62,888 bases of DNA, taken from Spirochaetae bacterium HGW-Spirochaetae-2 (GTDB lineage: Bacteria > Spirochaetota > Spirochaetia > Sphaerochaetales > Sphaerochaetaceae). The DNA is taken from assembly GCA_002839355.1 (NCBI GenBank), contig PGXW01000039.1:1-62888 (forward strand), in the 5' to 3' direction. Shown in pieces: positions 50,709 to 59,017 of this stretch. The notes below the pieces were generated by a model that saw nothing but the letters and a program-made list of their open reading frames with translations, was not told where the DNA came from and did not search any database. Each line of letters starts with the position of its first letter. The stretch's first letter is position 1. The position numbers were made by a program, and so were the translations under genes.

Positions 50709-51953
50709 TTACGTGTATTGTTCTACCATTTTGGAGATGACGGCACCTATATTAGAGAAATCCTCTATGTGCTTGATTACTTTTCCATCCTTCAAGAAAA
50801 TCAGTGATGGGCTTTGTGTGTACTCGAGGCGACATGCTATTCGGTCAGATTTATAGATGTCTATTCGCCTGAGTTGCACTTTTCCATCGAATTCTATCTG
50901 GGCTTGCTCTATCCTCGAAAGATATTCACGATCCAGCGCTTCGATAGCATTGTACACAAAAGCCATGATCAACCCTTTTGCCTCGAAGATCTCCTTTTGG
51001 ACATATTCGAGTTCCTCGACATATTTTTCTGCCATGAAGCCGGCGATCGCACCGTCTCCAACGGCGGTTGCCACCTGTCTGAGTATCTTGTCACGACAGT
51101 CTCCGACTGCATAAATACCCGGAACATTGGTTTCCATCGCTTCATTCGTCACTATGTAGCCCCGATTGTTCATGGTGACCAGTCCTTCGAAATATTTGGT
51201 GTTCGGTATGTATCCGATGAACAGAAAACACGTATCGACATCGACAGGGAGAAGCTCACCAGTCTTGATGTTCTTCAGAACGACGGTCTTGAGCATCTCT
51301 TCACCTTCGAATGAATTGACAACGGTGTTCCACATGAATTTCATTTTCGGATTGGCATATGCTTTCTCCTGAGCCACCTTGTTCGCATCCATGGTACCCT
51401 CATCATGAATAACCGATACAATGACTTCGGAAGCGAATTTGGTCAGGAACATCCCCTCCTCAATAGCCGCATCACCGGAGCCGATGACCATAATCTTCTT
51501 CCCGGTATTCCTTGCTGCATCGCAGGTCGCACAGAATGAGATTCCCTTGTCATTGAGGAATTGGCCTTCATTGGCGGCCCCGGTGAGTCGGGGCTTGTTT
51601 CCTGTTGCAATAATTACAGACTTCGCATGATAATTTGTCCTGAAAGTTGACACGATCTTTTCGTCGCAATCAACCATCACCGAGCGCACGTCAGTCAATT
51701 TGACTGCAACATTGAATCGGCGGAATTGCTTGTCGAACCGTTTCATCAGATCGATGCCATCCACAGGTTCCGGGAAGCCAGGGTAGTTCTCAATCTCACT
51801 CGTATACGTAGCCATACCGCCGATGAGTGATTTCTCTATCAACAAGGTCTTCAACCTCGCCCTTCCTGCATAAAGGGCCGCTGTCAAACCTCCGGGTCCG
51901 CCACCTATCACCACCACATCATAGTATTCCTTTTTTTTCTCTCTTGTTTCCAT
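50709..51953 (-). CDS. trxB: thioredoxin reductase with cysteine-less thioredoxin domain
   Basis: A 414-residue protein. Residues 1-320 are a thioredoxin reductase: FAD motif VVVIGGGPGGLTAALYAG, redox CxxC in GISFCATCDAA, NADPH motif MVIGSGDAAIEEG, and IYAVGDCRDK. The C-terminal 85 residues look like a thioredoxin fold (DGKVQLRRIDIYKSD, then SPSLIFLKDGKVIKHIE), but the position of WCGPC reads FVYNAIEALD, without cysteines. The extra domain probably docks a partner or substrate rather than exchanging disulfides. The ATG overlaps the yeeE stop (TAATG). It is the last gene of the sulfur operon and may recycle thiols or sulfane sulfur. Confidence 0.87.
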   Translation of the reverse strand: METREKKKEYYDVVVIGGGPGGLTAALYAGRARLKTLLIEKSLIGGMATYTSEIENYPGFPEPVDGIDLMKRFDKQFRRFNVAVKLTDVRSVMVDCDEKIVSTFRTNYHAKSVIIATGNKPRLTGAANEGQFLNDKGISFCATCDAARNTGKKIMVIGSGDAAIEEGMFLTKFASEVIVSVIHDEGTMDANKVAQEKAYANPKMKFMWNTVVNSFEGEEMLKTVVLKNIKTGELLPVDVDTCFLFIGYIPNTKYFEGLVTMNNRGYIVTNEAMETNVPGIYAVGDCRDKILRQVATAVGDGAIAGFMAEKYVEELEYVQKEIFEAKGLIMAFVYNAIEALDREYLSRIEQAQIEFDGKVQLRRIDIYKSDRIACRLEYTQSPSLIFLKDGKVIKHIEDFSNIGAVISKMVEQYT

Positions 51954-52663
51954 TACACGATACCTGAACTTTTTTTGTTTCCCCACCACTGTGCGAGCAG
52001 GTAGATCAGTGCCAAAAGGCCAAACTGGACGATGACGGCAGGGATCCAGCCGCCCAGTACATCCGGAAGGAATACTGCCGTACCTTTCAGAATTGGGACG
52101 GAATCCATCGGGACCATGATGAATACACCCAACATGGATCCTATGACAAAGAATACGAATGCCAGCCATTGCTGGGCAAACCCTTCACCCATTCGCATGA
52201 GCGTCCCAGAAGCACACCCTCCCGCGATAACCGCTCCAATTCCAAACAGAAATGCGCCTATGGCTGTATTTACTCCAGCCGGTTTGACGTTTCCCGCCAC
52301 CTTCTTAATGTCGAATGCCGACAGATCCAAGCCGAATTTCGACATATTGATCGCCATGAACAGCAGTGAAGACACTGCAAGGCCGATGATCACAGCTTTT
52401 GTGAGCAATGTTCCACCGGTAAGCATTGGATCCCTAAGGGATGCCGTGAAGCAAAATCGTGATCTCTGCAGGGTGTAGCCCAATAGTACACCGATGATCA
52501 AGATGAATCCTGCTTTGGGGTTCGTATTCTGAAAGAGCGCGGATACAAGCAGGATTACTGCGATGAGCACAATCCCAAGTGTGATCTGTATTGTTTTCTT
52601 CCTTCTGCGTTGTTCCGGTGTGGTTTTTTTCCTACTGGAAGTTCTTATTGTTTGTTCACTCAT
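51953..52663 (-). CDS. YeeE/YedE transporter, first half
   Basis: A 236-residue inner-membrane protein with about six hydrophobic segments. It has the family motifs SRFCFTASLRD and GGCASGTLMRMGEG, whose cysteines relay sulfur in thiosulfate transporters such as TsuA. The N-terminus is a charged cytoplasmic stretch (RKKTTPEQRRRKK). Full-length YeeE holds two such units; here they are two genes. It starts 20 bases after the second unit and overlaps trxB. The substrate could be thiosulfate or another sulfur (or selenium) oxyanion. Confidence 0.83.
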   Translation of the reverse strand: MSEQTIRTSSRKKTTPEQRRRKKTIQITLGIVLIAVILLVSALFQNTNPKAGFILIIGVLLGYTLQRSRFCFTASLRDPMLTGGTLLTKAVIIGLAVSSLLFMAINMSKFGLDLSAFDIKKVAGNVKPAGVNTAIGAFLFGIGAVIAGGCASGTLMRMGEGFAQQWLAFVFFVIGSMLGVFIMVPMDSVPILKGTAVFLPDVLGGWIPAVIVQFGLLALIYLLAQWWGNKKSSGIV

Positions 52664-52682
52664 TTATTAATCTCCTCAACTG

Positions 52683-53210
52683 TTACATGAACCATTTCTT
52701 AAGCATCTTGCTGCCTATGAATGCACCCAGAAAAATGAAGACCATGAAAATCCAGCCGGCTAAGGAGAATGCAGGTATACCCGAGAAGAAATTCCCGATG
52801 TTGCATCCTCCCGCAATCCTGGCGCCTATTCCCATCAGGAGTCCTCCAAGAATGGCCGCGACAACTTGCTTCCTACTTTTGATTTTCTTGTACTTGAAGG
52901 ACGCGGCAAGAAGGACGGAAAGCAATGCTCCCAGCACAATGCCCAAATTCGTCAACGATACTTGGCTGTTTGCGAAGATATATTTCCCAACCGCCCCGTT
53001 GAACCCGGGAAAAGCATCCGCGTTGATTCCAAACCAAGAGAGCACCTTCCCTCCCCAGACGTGGAACACCCCGGTAACTCCCCAAGCCTGGCCGGTCACC
53101 AATACAAGCGATACGGCCAAAATGCTCAACAGAACCGCACCGGTAGTGTACGACCATTCCCTCTTGAAATAAAATTCCCATAAGCTCTGTTTCTTCTCTT
53201 TCTCTTCCAT
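52683..53210 (-). CDS. YeeE/YedE transporter, second half
   Basis: A 175-residue membrane protein with about four or five hydrophobic segments and the family motif GGCNIGNFFSGIPA. It complements the neighbouring gene to form one transporter. ATG 53210 (MEEKEKKQS) is preferred over the upstream in-frame codons, which lie inside tusA territory. An AAGGGG lies about 11 bases upstream. It follows tusA by 26 bases. Confidence 0.8.
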   Translation of the reverse strand: MEEKEKKQSLWEFYFKREWSYTTGAVLLSILAVSLVLVTGQAWGVTGVFHVWGGKVLSWFGINADAFPGFNGAVGKYIFANSQVSLTNLGIVLGALLSVLLAASFKYKKIKSRKQVVAAILGGLLMGIGARIAGGCNIGNFFSGIPAFSLAGWIFMVFIFLGAFIGSKMLKKWFM

Positions 53211-53236
53211 TTGAATAGTTACCCCTTTGTTCCAAG

Positions 53237-53464
53237 CTATTTGGCCTTTTCGATGATGATATCCCACTCTCCATCGTCAATTTCTTCGAGTTCTACATTA
53301 TGTCCTGCTTCCCTAGCCCAATCGGGGACATTCTTCATGGCGCAGCTGTGATCGATGTGGACGATCAACACATCACCGATCGCCATCGTCCCCAAAGCGT
53401 TCTGGGCCTTGATCAAAGGGACCGGACACGCTTCACCCAAACAATCCAATTCTTTTTCTGCCAT
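53237..53464 (-). CDS. tusA: TusA-like sulfur-carrier protein
   Basis: A 75-residue small protein of the TusA/SirA family, which carries persulfide sulfur on a cysteine. The signature GEACPVPLIKAQ is present with the acceptor Cys13, preceded by ELDCLG. AGGAG lies about seven bases before ATG 53464. First gene of the sulfur operon; TusA is a common partner of YeeE-type transporters and accepts the imported sulfur. Confidence 0.92.
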   Translation of the reverse strand: MAEKELDCLGEACPVPLIKAQNALGTMAIGDVLIVHIDHSCAMKNVPDWAREAGHNVELEEIDDGEWDIIIEKAK

Positions 53465-53501
53465 AACAAATCTCCTGTATAAATGTATTTGAATCATTCA
53501 A

Positions 53502-53517
53502 TGCAGGAATTGTGCCA
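53502..53517 (-). promoter_or_regulatory. sigma-54 promoter of the sulfur operon
   Basis: On the minus strand the sequence TGGCACAATTCCTGCA matches the sigma-54 consensus (TGGCAC, then TTGC), with GG and GC exactly ten bases apart. It stands about 38 bases upstream of the tusA ATG, giving a transcript start near 53490. A sigma-54 activator gene lies just upstream. Confidence 0.82.
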
Positions 53518-53771
53518 ATGAGGATAATTTTAGGTAAAAGACTTATGGAAGTTGTTTTTTCAAGCGTATTTGCTTGATTGGCCTATGTCTTGTATGCTCC
53601 ACATGATGGATAAATATTTACCGATAATAAAATAACGATATGACTGTCCGCTATGTGCCACTGAGCTATATTCGCGTATGTCCACGTGATTGGGAATGGC
53701 GTTATCGATGTCCAGCCCTTGAAGTGTCCGATATTGGAGTCATAGTCCGGATTCGGGCGCTCTTCCGAACG
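53518..53771. promoter_or_regulatory. upstream region, probable activator-binding sites
   Basis: These 254 bases separate the sigma-54 promoter from the end of the activator gene. No gene is seen. Short recurring words (TATGTGCCAC, TATGTCCACG, TCCACATGATGGA) could be binding sites for the activator, since sigma-54 enhancers usually lie 80-200 bases upstream. The exact sites cannot be settled by eye. Confidence 0.35.
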
Positions 53772-55160
53772 TCATGGGCGCAATCCGAATTTGAGTAATC
53801 TCCGATCAAGTGCTTGCCTGCTCAAGCCGAGCAAGCCTGCGGCTTTCGTCATATTGGAATCGGAAAATTCCAAGGCCTTCAGTATTGCAGTCCGTTCAAG
53901 GGCTTCCAGGTCCAGTTCATCTGGTTGCAGTGGAGAAGGGAGCACCGGATTCCTGTTAGTGCCAACAGTCCGATGTTCTGTTTTTCGAGGGGGAGTCAGC
54001 ACGATCGGATTCGTACCGATAATCAGAGCTTTTTCAACCATGTTCTTCAATTCCCTGACATTTCCGGGGAACGGGTAGGCGGAAACTTCTTTCAGACTGT
54101 CGCCATCGATCACCAGATCCTTCCTTCCCATTCTCTGTCCGAGGTTCTTTAAAAAATAGGCCACCAGAAGAGGGATGTCCTCAGGTCGTTCGCGAAGCGG
54201 TGGGATTTGGATCTCGACGACAGATATCCGGTGATAGAAATCAAGCCTGAATTTCTTCTGGCCCATCATTTCCTCAATGGGTTGGTTGGTGGCACAGATG
54301 ATCCGTACATCGACGGGGACTTCCTCATCAGATCCGATGGGCTTGACAAGCTTGTCCTCTATCACCCTCAGCAGTTTGGTCTGCGCCTCATAGGACATGT
54401 CCCCGATCTCATCGAGAAAAAGCGTTCCGGTATCAGCAGACCTGAAAAATCCTTTCCTCAATTCTTTGGCATCGGTAAAGGACCCCTTCAGGTGTCCGAA
54501 GAACTCACTTTCAAAAAGTTGGTTCGGGACAGCGGCACAATTAACCGGCAGGAACCTTCCATTTCTTCTTCCACCCTGAAGATGAATCAACCTTGCAACA
54601 AGTTCCTTTCCTGTACCGCTTTCTCCCGTGATGAGAACCGGACTGTCGGGATGTCTTGCTGCAGCTTCGATCATATTGGCCATATCACGCAAGGCTTGTG
54701 ATTTGCCGATCAGACACAACTCGCCCACTGCGATTATTTCGTCCTGAAGCGTGTCGCAGATAGTCCTCAGCATTTTTGCCGACCTGTTCACATCGAGAAA
54801 TTTTTTTGTTCTCTCAATTGATATCTGCATCTCGACGGGAGAAAACGGTTTGCGAAGATAGTCAAACGCCCCCTCCCGCATTGCTTCAATCACATTCTCC
54901 ATGTCGCCATGACCGCTCATCATGATTGCTTCGACATCGGGTTTCAGTTTCTTGAGTTTCTTTAGGAACTGTATCCCATCGTATTCAGGGAGCTTGATGT
55001 CGATGATTGCAATATCGATGCCACAGTTCCCGATCTGCGCCATCGCGGCACTGGGGGATTGCGCTTTGCAAACCTGAAAACCTTCAGAGTCCAGGTATTC
55101 GGAAAGCTCTTCCAAGAGCCTCTCATCATCTTCAAGAACAAGGATGGTCAATTTTCGCAT
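53772..55160 (-). CDS. sigma-54-dependent response regulator (NtrC type)
   Basis: A 462-residue activator. It has a receiver domain (1-120, phospho-acceptor Asp54 in IAIIDIKLPEYDG), a AAA+ sigma-54 domain (about 150-375) with Walker A GESGTGKE (179-186) and Walker B GTLFLDEIGD (245-254), and a C-terminal Fis-type helix-turn-helix (about 415-460, NMTKAAGLLGLSRQALDRRL). The sigma-54 contact loop reads GSFTDA (226-231) instead of GAFTGA. It overlaps the histidine kinase gene by 13 bases and is the obvious activator of the tusA promoter next door. Confidence 0.92.
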   Translation of the reverse strand: MRKLTILVLEDDERLLEELSEYLDSEGFQVCKAQSPSAAMAQIGNCGIDIAIIDIKLPEYDGIQFLKKLKKLKPDVEAIMMSGHGDMENVIEAMREGAFDYLRKPFSPVEMQISIERTKKFLDVNRSAKMLRTICDTLQDEIIAVGELCLIGKSQALRDMANMIEAAARHPDSPVLITGESGTGKELVARLIHLQGGRRNGRFLPVNCAAVPNQLFESEFFGHLKGSFTDAKELRKGFFRSADTGTLFLDEIGDMSYEAQTKLLRVIEDKLVKPIGSDEEVPVDVRIICATNQPIEEMMGQKKFRLDFYHRISVVEIQIPPLRERPEDIPLLVAYFLKNLGQRMGRKDLVIDGDSLKEVSAYPFPGNVRELKNMVEKALIIGTNPIVLTPPRKTEHRTVGTNRNPVLPSPLQPDELDLEALERTAILKALEFSDSNMTKAAGLLGLSRQALDRRLLKFGLRP

Positions 55161-57427
55161 ATCTTCTCTCCAACCGGTACGCTCACGGATACCAGAGTTC
55201 CCTGAGTTTGGGGGTAGATGTCAATGGACCCCCCGAATTCCTTGACAATGCCATAGGAAATCGAAAGACCAAGCCCAGTCCCTTTTCCCGCGGACTTGGT
55301 GGTGAAGAAGGGATCGAATACGCGGCTTAGGAGATTATCTGCGATTCCCGAACCATTATCAAGCACCTCAAGGATGATGGAGTTATCTCTCCTGAAGGTC
55401 GCGACGACTATGGACAAGGGTAGCGGGTCCGGATTGTTCCTGTCGTTATCATGCCTGTTCCGTTCCTCAAGCGCATCCTTCGCGTTCGAAATCAGGTTCA
55501 ATACGACCTGTTCGTATCTGAAGGGATTGCCGCATAATTGCGGAAGATTTTCGTCAAGCTGTGATCTGATATCGATTCCGAGGGTAGCCAACTGCACACC
55601 TATGAGAGAAATGGCGTTCTGCACGGATTGGTTTATCGAGAAGAGTATGTTGTATTCCGCACTCGACTCGCGGGCGAAAATCCGTACATGGTCGATAATC
55701 CGCCTCGTCCTTGCGATATCTCCGGATATGCTATCGATTTTCTTTTTGAAATAGTCGATGTCGATCGAATTGTCCGCGTATCGGTTGTACACGTTCTGGA
55801 TGGCGAAGGAGATGGAGTTCAGGGGTTGATTGATCTCATGCGCGATTCCTGCGGCAAGTTCTCCGATGGCAGCCATGCGGGACTGCTGGTAAGCCAACTC
55901 TTCTTGTTTCTTGCGACTGAGGACCTCGCTCTCAACCCGTTTCTCGAGTGTTTCATTCATTTTCTTCAGCGCTGTCTCCGCCTCCAGTTTGTCAGTGATG
56001 TCAGAGGAAATCCTGAGGATGTTCCTGATATGGTTGTTCTCATCGAGTATCGGGATCGAGAGGTGTTCCCAGCACTCATTTTTCATGCCCGATCCGTTGT
56101 CACGCATATAACAGATACTTTTGGAGGTCATGTGTTTCTTTCGGAAGGTCTCCTCGAGCAGGTCCCTCTCTACCTTGAAAAAGCCGTTATAGGAGGTTGC
56201 CTCAGAGAGTTGCCTGCCGATGATCTCTCCTTCTCCGGTTGTTTTCGCCCGGGCATTCGCCCACAATATCCTCGTTTCATGGTCAAGGTAGAAGACTATG
56301 CCCGGAAACCCGTCGATGATTGCCCGCAGTATCGTCTCCCGTTCTCGGAGATTCGCGATTATTTGGTTTATCGCTTTGATTATCGCTCTGAAATCAACGC
56401 CTGCTTCGTTCACATTGCCCCTATAATTCAAGTTGCCCGAAGTAATTTCCTTGCTGATCCGTTTGATCTGTTCGACCACACCCTGCAAAGGCCGAACCAG
56501 ATACCGCCTGATGTAGAGGAAGAGCATCAATACGATCGATGTGATGGTGATGATGGTCAAACCGACAAACAGATCGCGCATGTTGTTGATTTGTTCGGCA
56601 ATGCTGATACGGCATAATTCCACCTGGAAGAAACCAGCCACATTCCCTTGGAAATCATTGAAAGGGAGGATTCCCACACTGTAATCCTTCCCTTTCGGAG
56701 TCAACCAATACGAATCTCCCAACTCGATCTGCCGTATCTCATCAATGCTGGGTATATAGGAGGGGATGGACTCTGTGGATGAAAATTGAGAAAAGGTATT
56801 GTTTCCCGTCAATTCGAAACTATGGAAATCGCCGCAATACCGATCGGTGATCTTTTCTAAGAAACGCAGGAAATCCATACCGAACTCTATCGATCCGATG
56901 AATTCTCCATTTTTGAATACCGGCGTCATTACCCGAAGGCTGAACCCCTCTCTTCCCTTTTCAATCCCCCGCAATTCCTCGTGTTGTTCAATCATTGCCA
57001 TGACCATGGGTCTGATAGTTGTCAAATCCTCATCATCGTATTCAAGTTCTGGATTGTGGACCCTCAGAATCGACTTGCCTTCAGAGGAATGGATGTGATA
57101 CCGGAACACCTTGTCTCTAAAAAGTTCATATTCAGGAATAAGATGGCGATACAGCCCGTCCCGATCCTTTCGGGTAATCATGTCTTGGACTTCCGGATCG
57201 GAGGCTATCCTTTTCAGGAGTATAGACACATACTCCAACTCATCCTCCATCTCCCATTGGATGATGTGGAAGATACGCCGGAAATTCTCGTCCTCGCTGA
57301 TGGCAAAGACGCTTTTCGTGGTGTTCTGGACAATGAAGAAGAGCGGTATCAGCAGTGCTGGGAGTATTATAAGCACCATGATGACTGATTTTGTTTTGAA
57401 CGATAGATTTTTCACCATGTACCGCAT
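55148..57427 (-). CDS. sensor histidine kinase with dCache and PAS domains
   Basis: A membrane sensor of about 759 residues. It has one transmembrane segment (about 15-35), an extracytoplasmic double-Cache region (about 40-275), a second segment (about 278-300), a HAMP-like linker, a PAS domain (about 365-490), and a kinase core with the phosphorylated His in AAGIAHEINQPLNSISFA and an ATPase part with N-box NLISNAKDALEER, DNGSGI and GKGTGLGLSI. DctB/FixL-like in type. The start is uncertain (ATG 57427 or 57418; no strong Shine-Dalgarno). It phosphorylates the regulator whose gene overlaps its 3' end. The signal is probably a small extracellular ligand. Confidence 0.88.
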   Translation of the reverse strand: MRYMVKNLSFKTKSVIMVLIILPALLIPLFFIVQNTTKSVFAISEDENFRRIFHIIQWEMEDELEYVSILLKRIASDPEVQDMITRKDRDGLYRHLIPEYELFRDKVFRYHIHSSEGKSILRVHNPELEYDDEDLTTIRPMVMAMIEQHEELRGIEKGREGFSLRVMTPVFKNGEFIGSIEFGMDFLRFLEKITDRYCGDFHSFELTGNNTFSQFSSTESIPSYIPSIDEIRQIELGDSYWLTPKGKDYSVGILPFNDFQGNVAGFFQVELCRISIAEQINNMRDLFVGLTIITITSIVLMLFLYIRRYLVRPLQGVVEQIKRISKEITSGNLNYRGNVNEAGVDFRAIIKAINQIIANLRERETILRAIIDGFPGIVFYLDHETRILWANARAKTTGEGEIIGRQLSEATSYNGFFKVERDLLEETFRKKHMTSKSICYMRDNGSGMKNECWEHLSIPILDENNHIRNILRISSDITDKLEAETALKKMNETLEKRVESEVLSRKKQEELAYQQSRMAAIGELAAGIAHEINQPLNSISFAIQNVYNRYADNSIDIDYFKKKIDSISGDIARTRRIIDHVRIFARESSAEYNILFSINQSVQNAISLIGVQLATLGIDIRSQLDENLPQLCGNPFRYEQVVLNLISNAKDALEERNRHDNDRNNPDPLPLSIVVATFRRDNSIILEVLDNGSGIADNLLSRVFDPFFTTKSAGKGTGLGLSISYGIVKEFGGSIDIYPQTQGTLVSVSVPVGEKICEN

Positions 57428-57908
57428 GGTATCGCAGGTGGCTGCGAGAAACAAGAAGAAGGTGTCAGAAACAGTCTTCCAATCGCTGGTATCAGATCCG
57501 GGACGTATTTCCATTCAAAGAAGTGCGACACCAATGCGAAGGTAAATGAAAGTTTGGGTAGCATTTAGGCCACTTGCAATATTGCACTATAGTAATCGCA
57601 ACGAGGCACGACACACTGGTCATCTAGCAATGGGAGACCTTGTCCTCATCTCAAGAAATTGCACGTTATCATCCATATTCGAGGACGTGCCTTCCATCAA
57701 ATATTTTCCTTTCTTCAACAACGTCATGTATCAAACAAAATCTGAGGAATACCAGTACCTGAAAGGATATCAATGGTATCCGCAAACGATTGTGTCATTG
57801 GAAACACCTGACCAGACTCGCATTGGACAAGCATTGGATTCGCCTCGTCACCATATTCTTCCTTATGATCCGCTGAGACCGGTAGCGGTGTGACATATAC
57901 TATGAAAG
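57428..57908. other. gap with one weak open frame
   Basis: A frame of 115 codons (57546-57893, plus) starting MKVWVAFRPLAILHYSN matches nothing I recognise. It contains a plausible but unproven ATG and lacks a convincing ribosome-binding site. Otherwise this 480-base stretch between the kinase start and radC copy C shows no recognisable feature. Confidence 0.3.
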
Positions 57909-58154
57909 TTAGGAAATCAACTCATTCTCCTCCAACATCGACCGGAAAGACTCGTCGCTGAAGATCAGGTGGTCGAGCACCCGGATACCGAGCAGCTCGC
58001 CCGCCTTCAACAACCGTTGCGTGACATTGATATCGTCGTTGCTGGGAATGAGTATGCCACTGGGATGGTTGTGCGCGACTATGACTGCGGTTGCCCGTTC
58101 CCTGAGCGGATTGCTGAATACCTCCCTCTCGACGCCAATGGAGATACAATAAGT
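57909..58154 (-). pseudogene. radC 3' end fragment, copy C
   Basis: About 80 codons of the RadC C-terminal MPN domain remain, again with HNHPSG and the Asp that follows, ending ENELIS and a stop. It is nearly identical to copy B and in the same direction. It borders the far side of the sulfur/two-component block. Confidence 0.82.
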
Positions 58155-58243
58155 ATTTCTATTTTAAAGAAATAAGTAGGATACAGCTTGAGTTTTACCG
58201 TTACAAATTAGTAAACATATGTTTAGTAATAAATAAGCTTCAA

Positions 58244-58552
58244 TCACCTTTCCTTGGTTTGTTCGATGGCCTTGTGCCTACTCCGTTTCATGCTGTAATG
58301 GGTGCTCTTCCGGACCCTGTTCCCGTGCTCATCGAGCTCGATGTTTGATCTCATTTTCTTCATCTCTTGGACAAGGTCGAACGTCGCTTTCTCGATGAGG
58401 GGAGGGTGATGGTTCTCTGATCTTTGGACCTCATCCAGATTATTCCTGATCCTTTCCATGGCAGGGTATTCTGCACCGGTTGTCCTCCCATAGACGGGGT
58501 CCCCCGCATACTTTTCATTGGAGAGGATGTCCCCGATGGTGCTATTTAGCAC
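58244..58552 (-). pseudogene. serine recombinase C-terminal fragment
   Basis: A 102-residue frame reads TIGDILSNEKYAGDPVYGR near its start and HHPPLIEKATFDLVQEMKKM later, both characteristic of the recombinase and zinc-ribbon-linked regions of large serine recombinases. The catalytic N-terminal domain is not here. The matching N-terminal fragment is at 62131-62414 on the same strand. Between them lies the HD-GYP gene in the opposite direction. Confidence 0.78.
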
Positions 58553-59017
58553 GGATTGAGGGGGATGGATAGATTCAGACTATCAATCACATCGGGAAGA
58601 ATATTATTCTATGCGCTGCCTTCAATTCTATGGAATCCGTAGCAGAGATAATGTTATAGTAGTCCGCAGGGAGATAAGGGAAACTGGACTTGAATAAAAA
58701 ACATAATTCAATATTCCACCATCTGTACAGGAGTGTCTTGAGATAATGGATGCATCGCGGCAATTCAAAGCCCTTTATTATATGCATAATGTACTGGAGA
58801 TTTGTAGGACAAGCGCCATGGGAATTTACCAGCTTATTATGGAAATCTATATTGAAGATGAACAAAGAATTGTTCTTAAGTCATTTTTCAGCAAGACGCA
58901 ATGGAAAGATGCTGAAGCTTGCTTGTAAATACATTCCAGGGGTTACAGCCAATTCAAAAATATCCTCAATGGTTTAGGGGATAGAGGACTATTGGAGCAA
59001 AAAAAGGGATAGGGGTT
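58553..59017. other. 465-base gap before the HD-GYP gene
   Basis: Several frames of 60-90 codons overlap here on both strands (for example 58750-58977 plus), but none matches a family I know or has a clear ribosome-binding site. The region is AT-rich and contains runs of A that may be promoter elements for the sensor gene. Confidence 0.35.
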
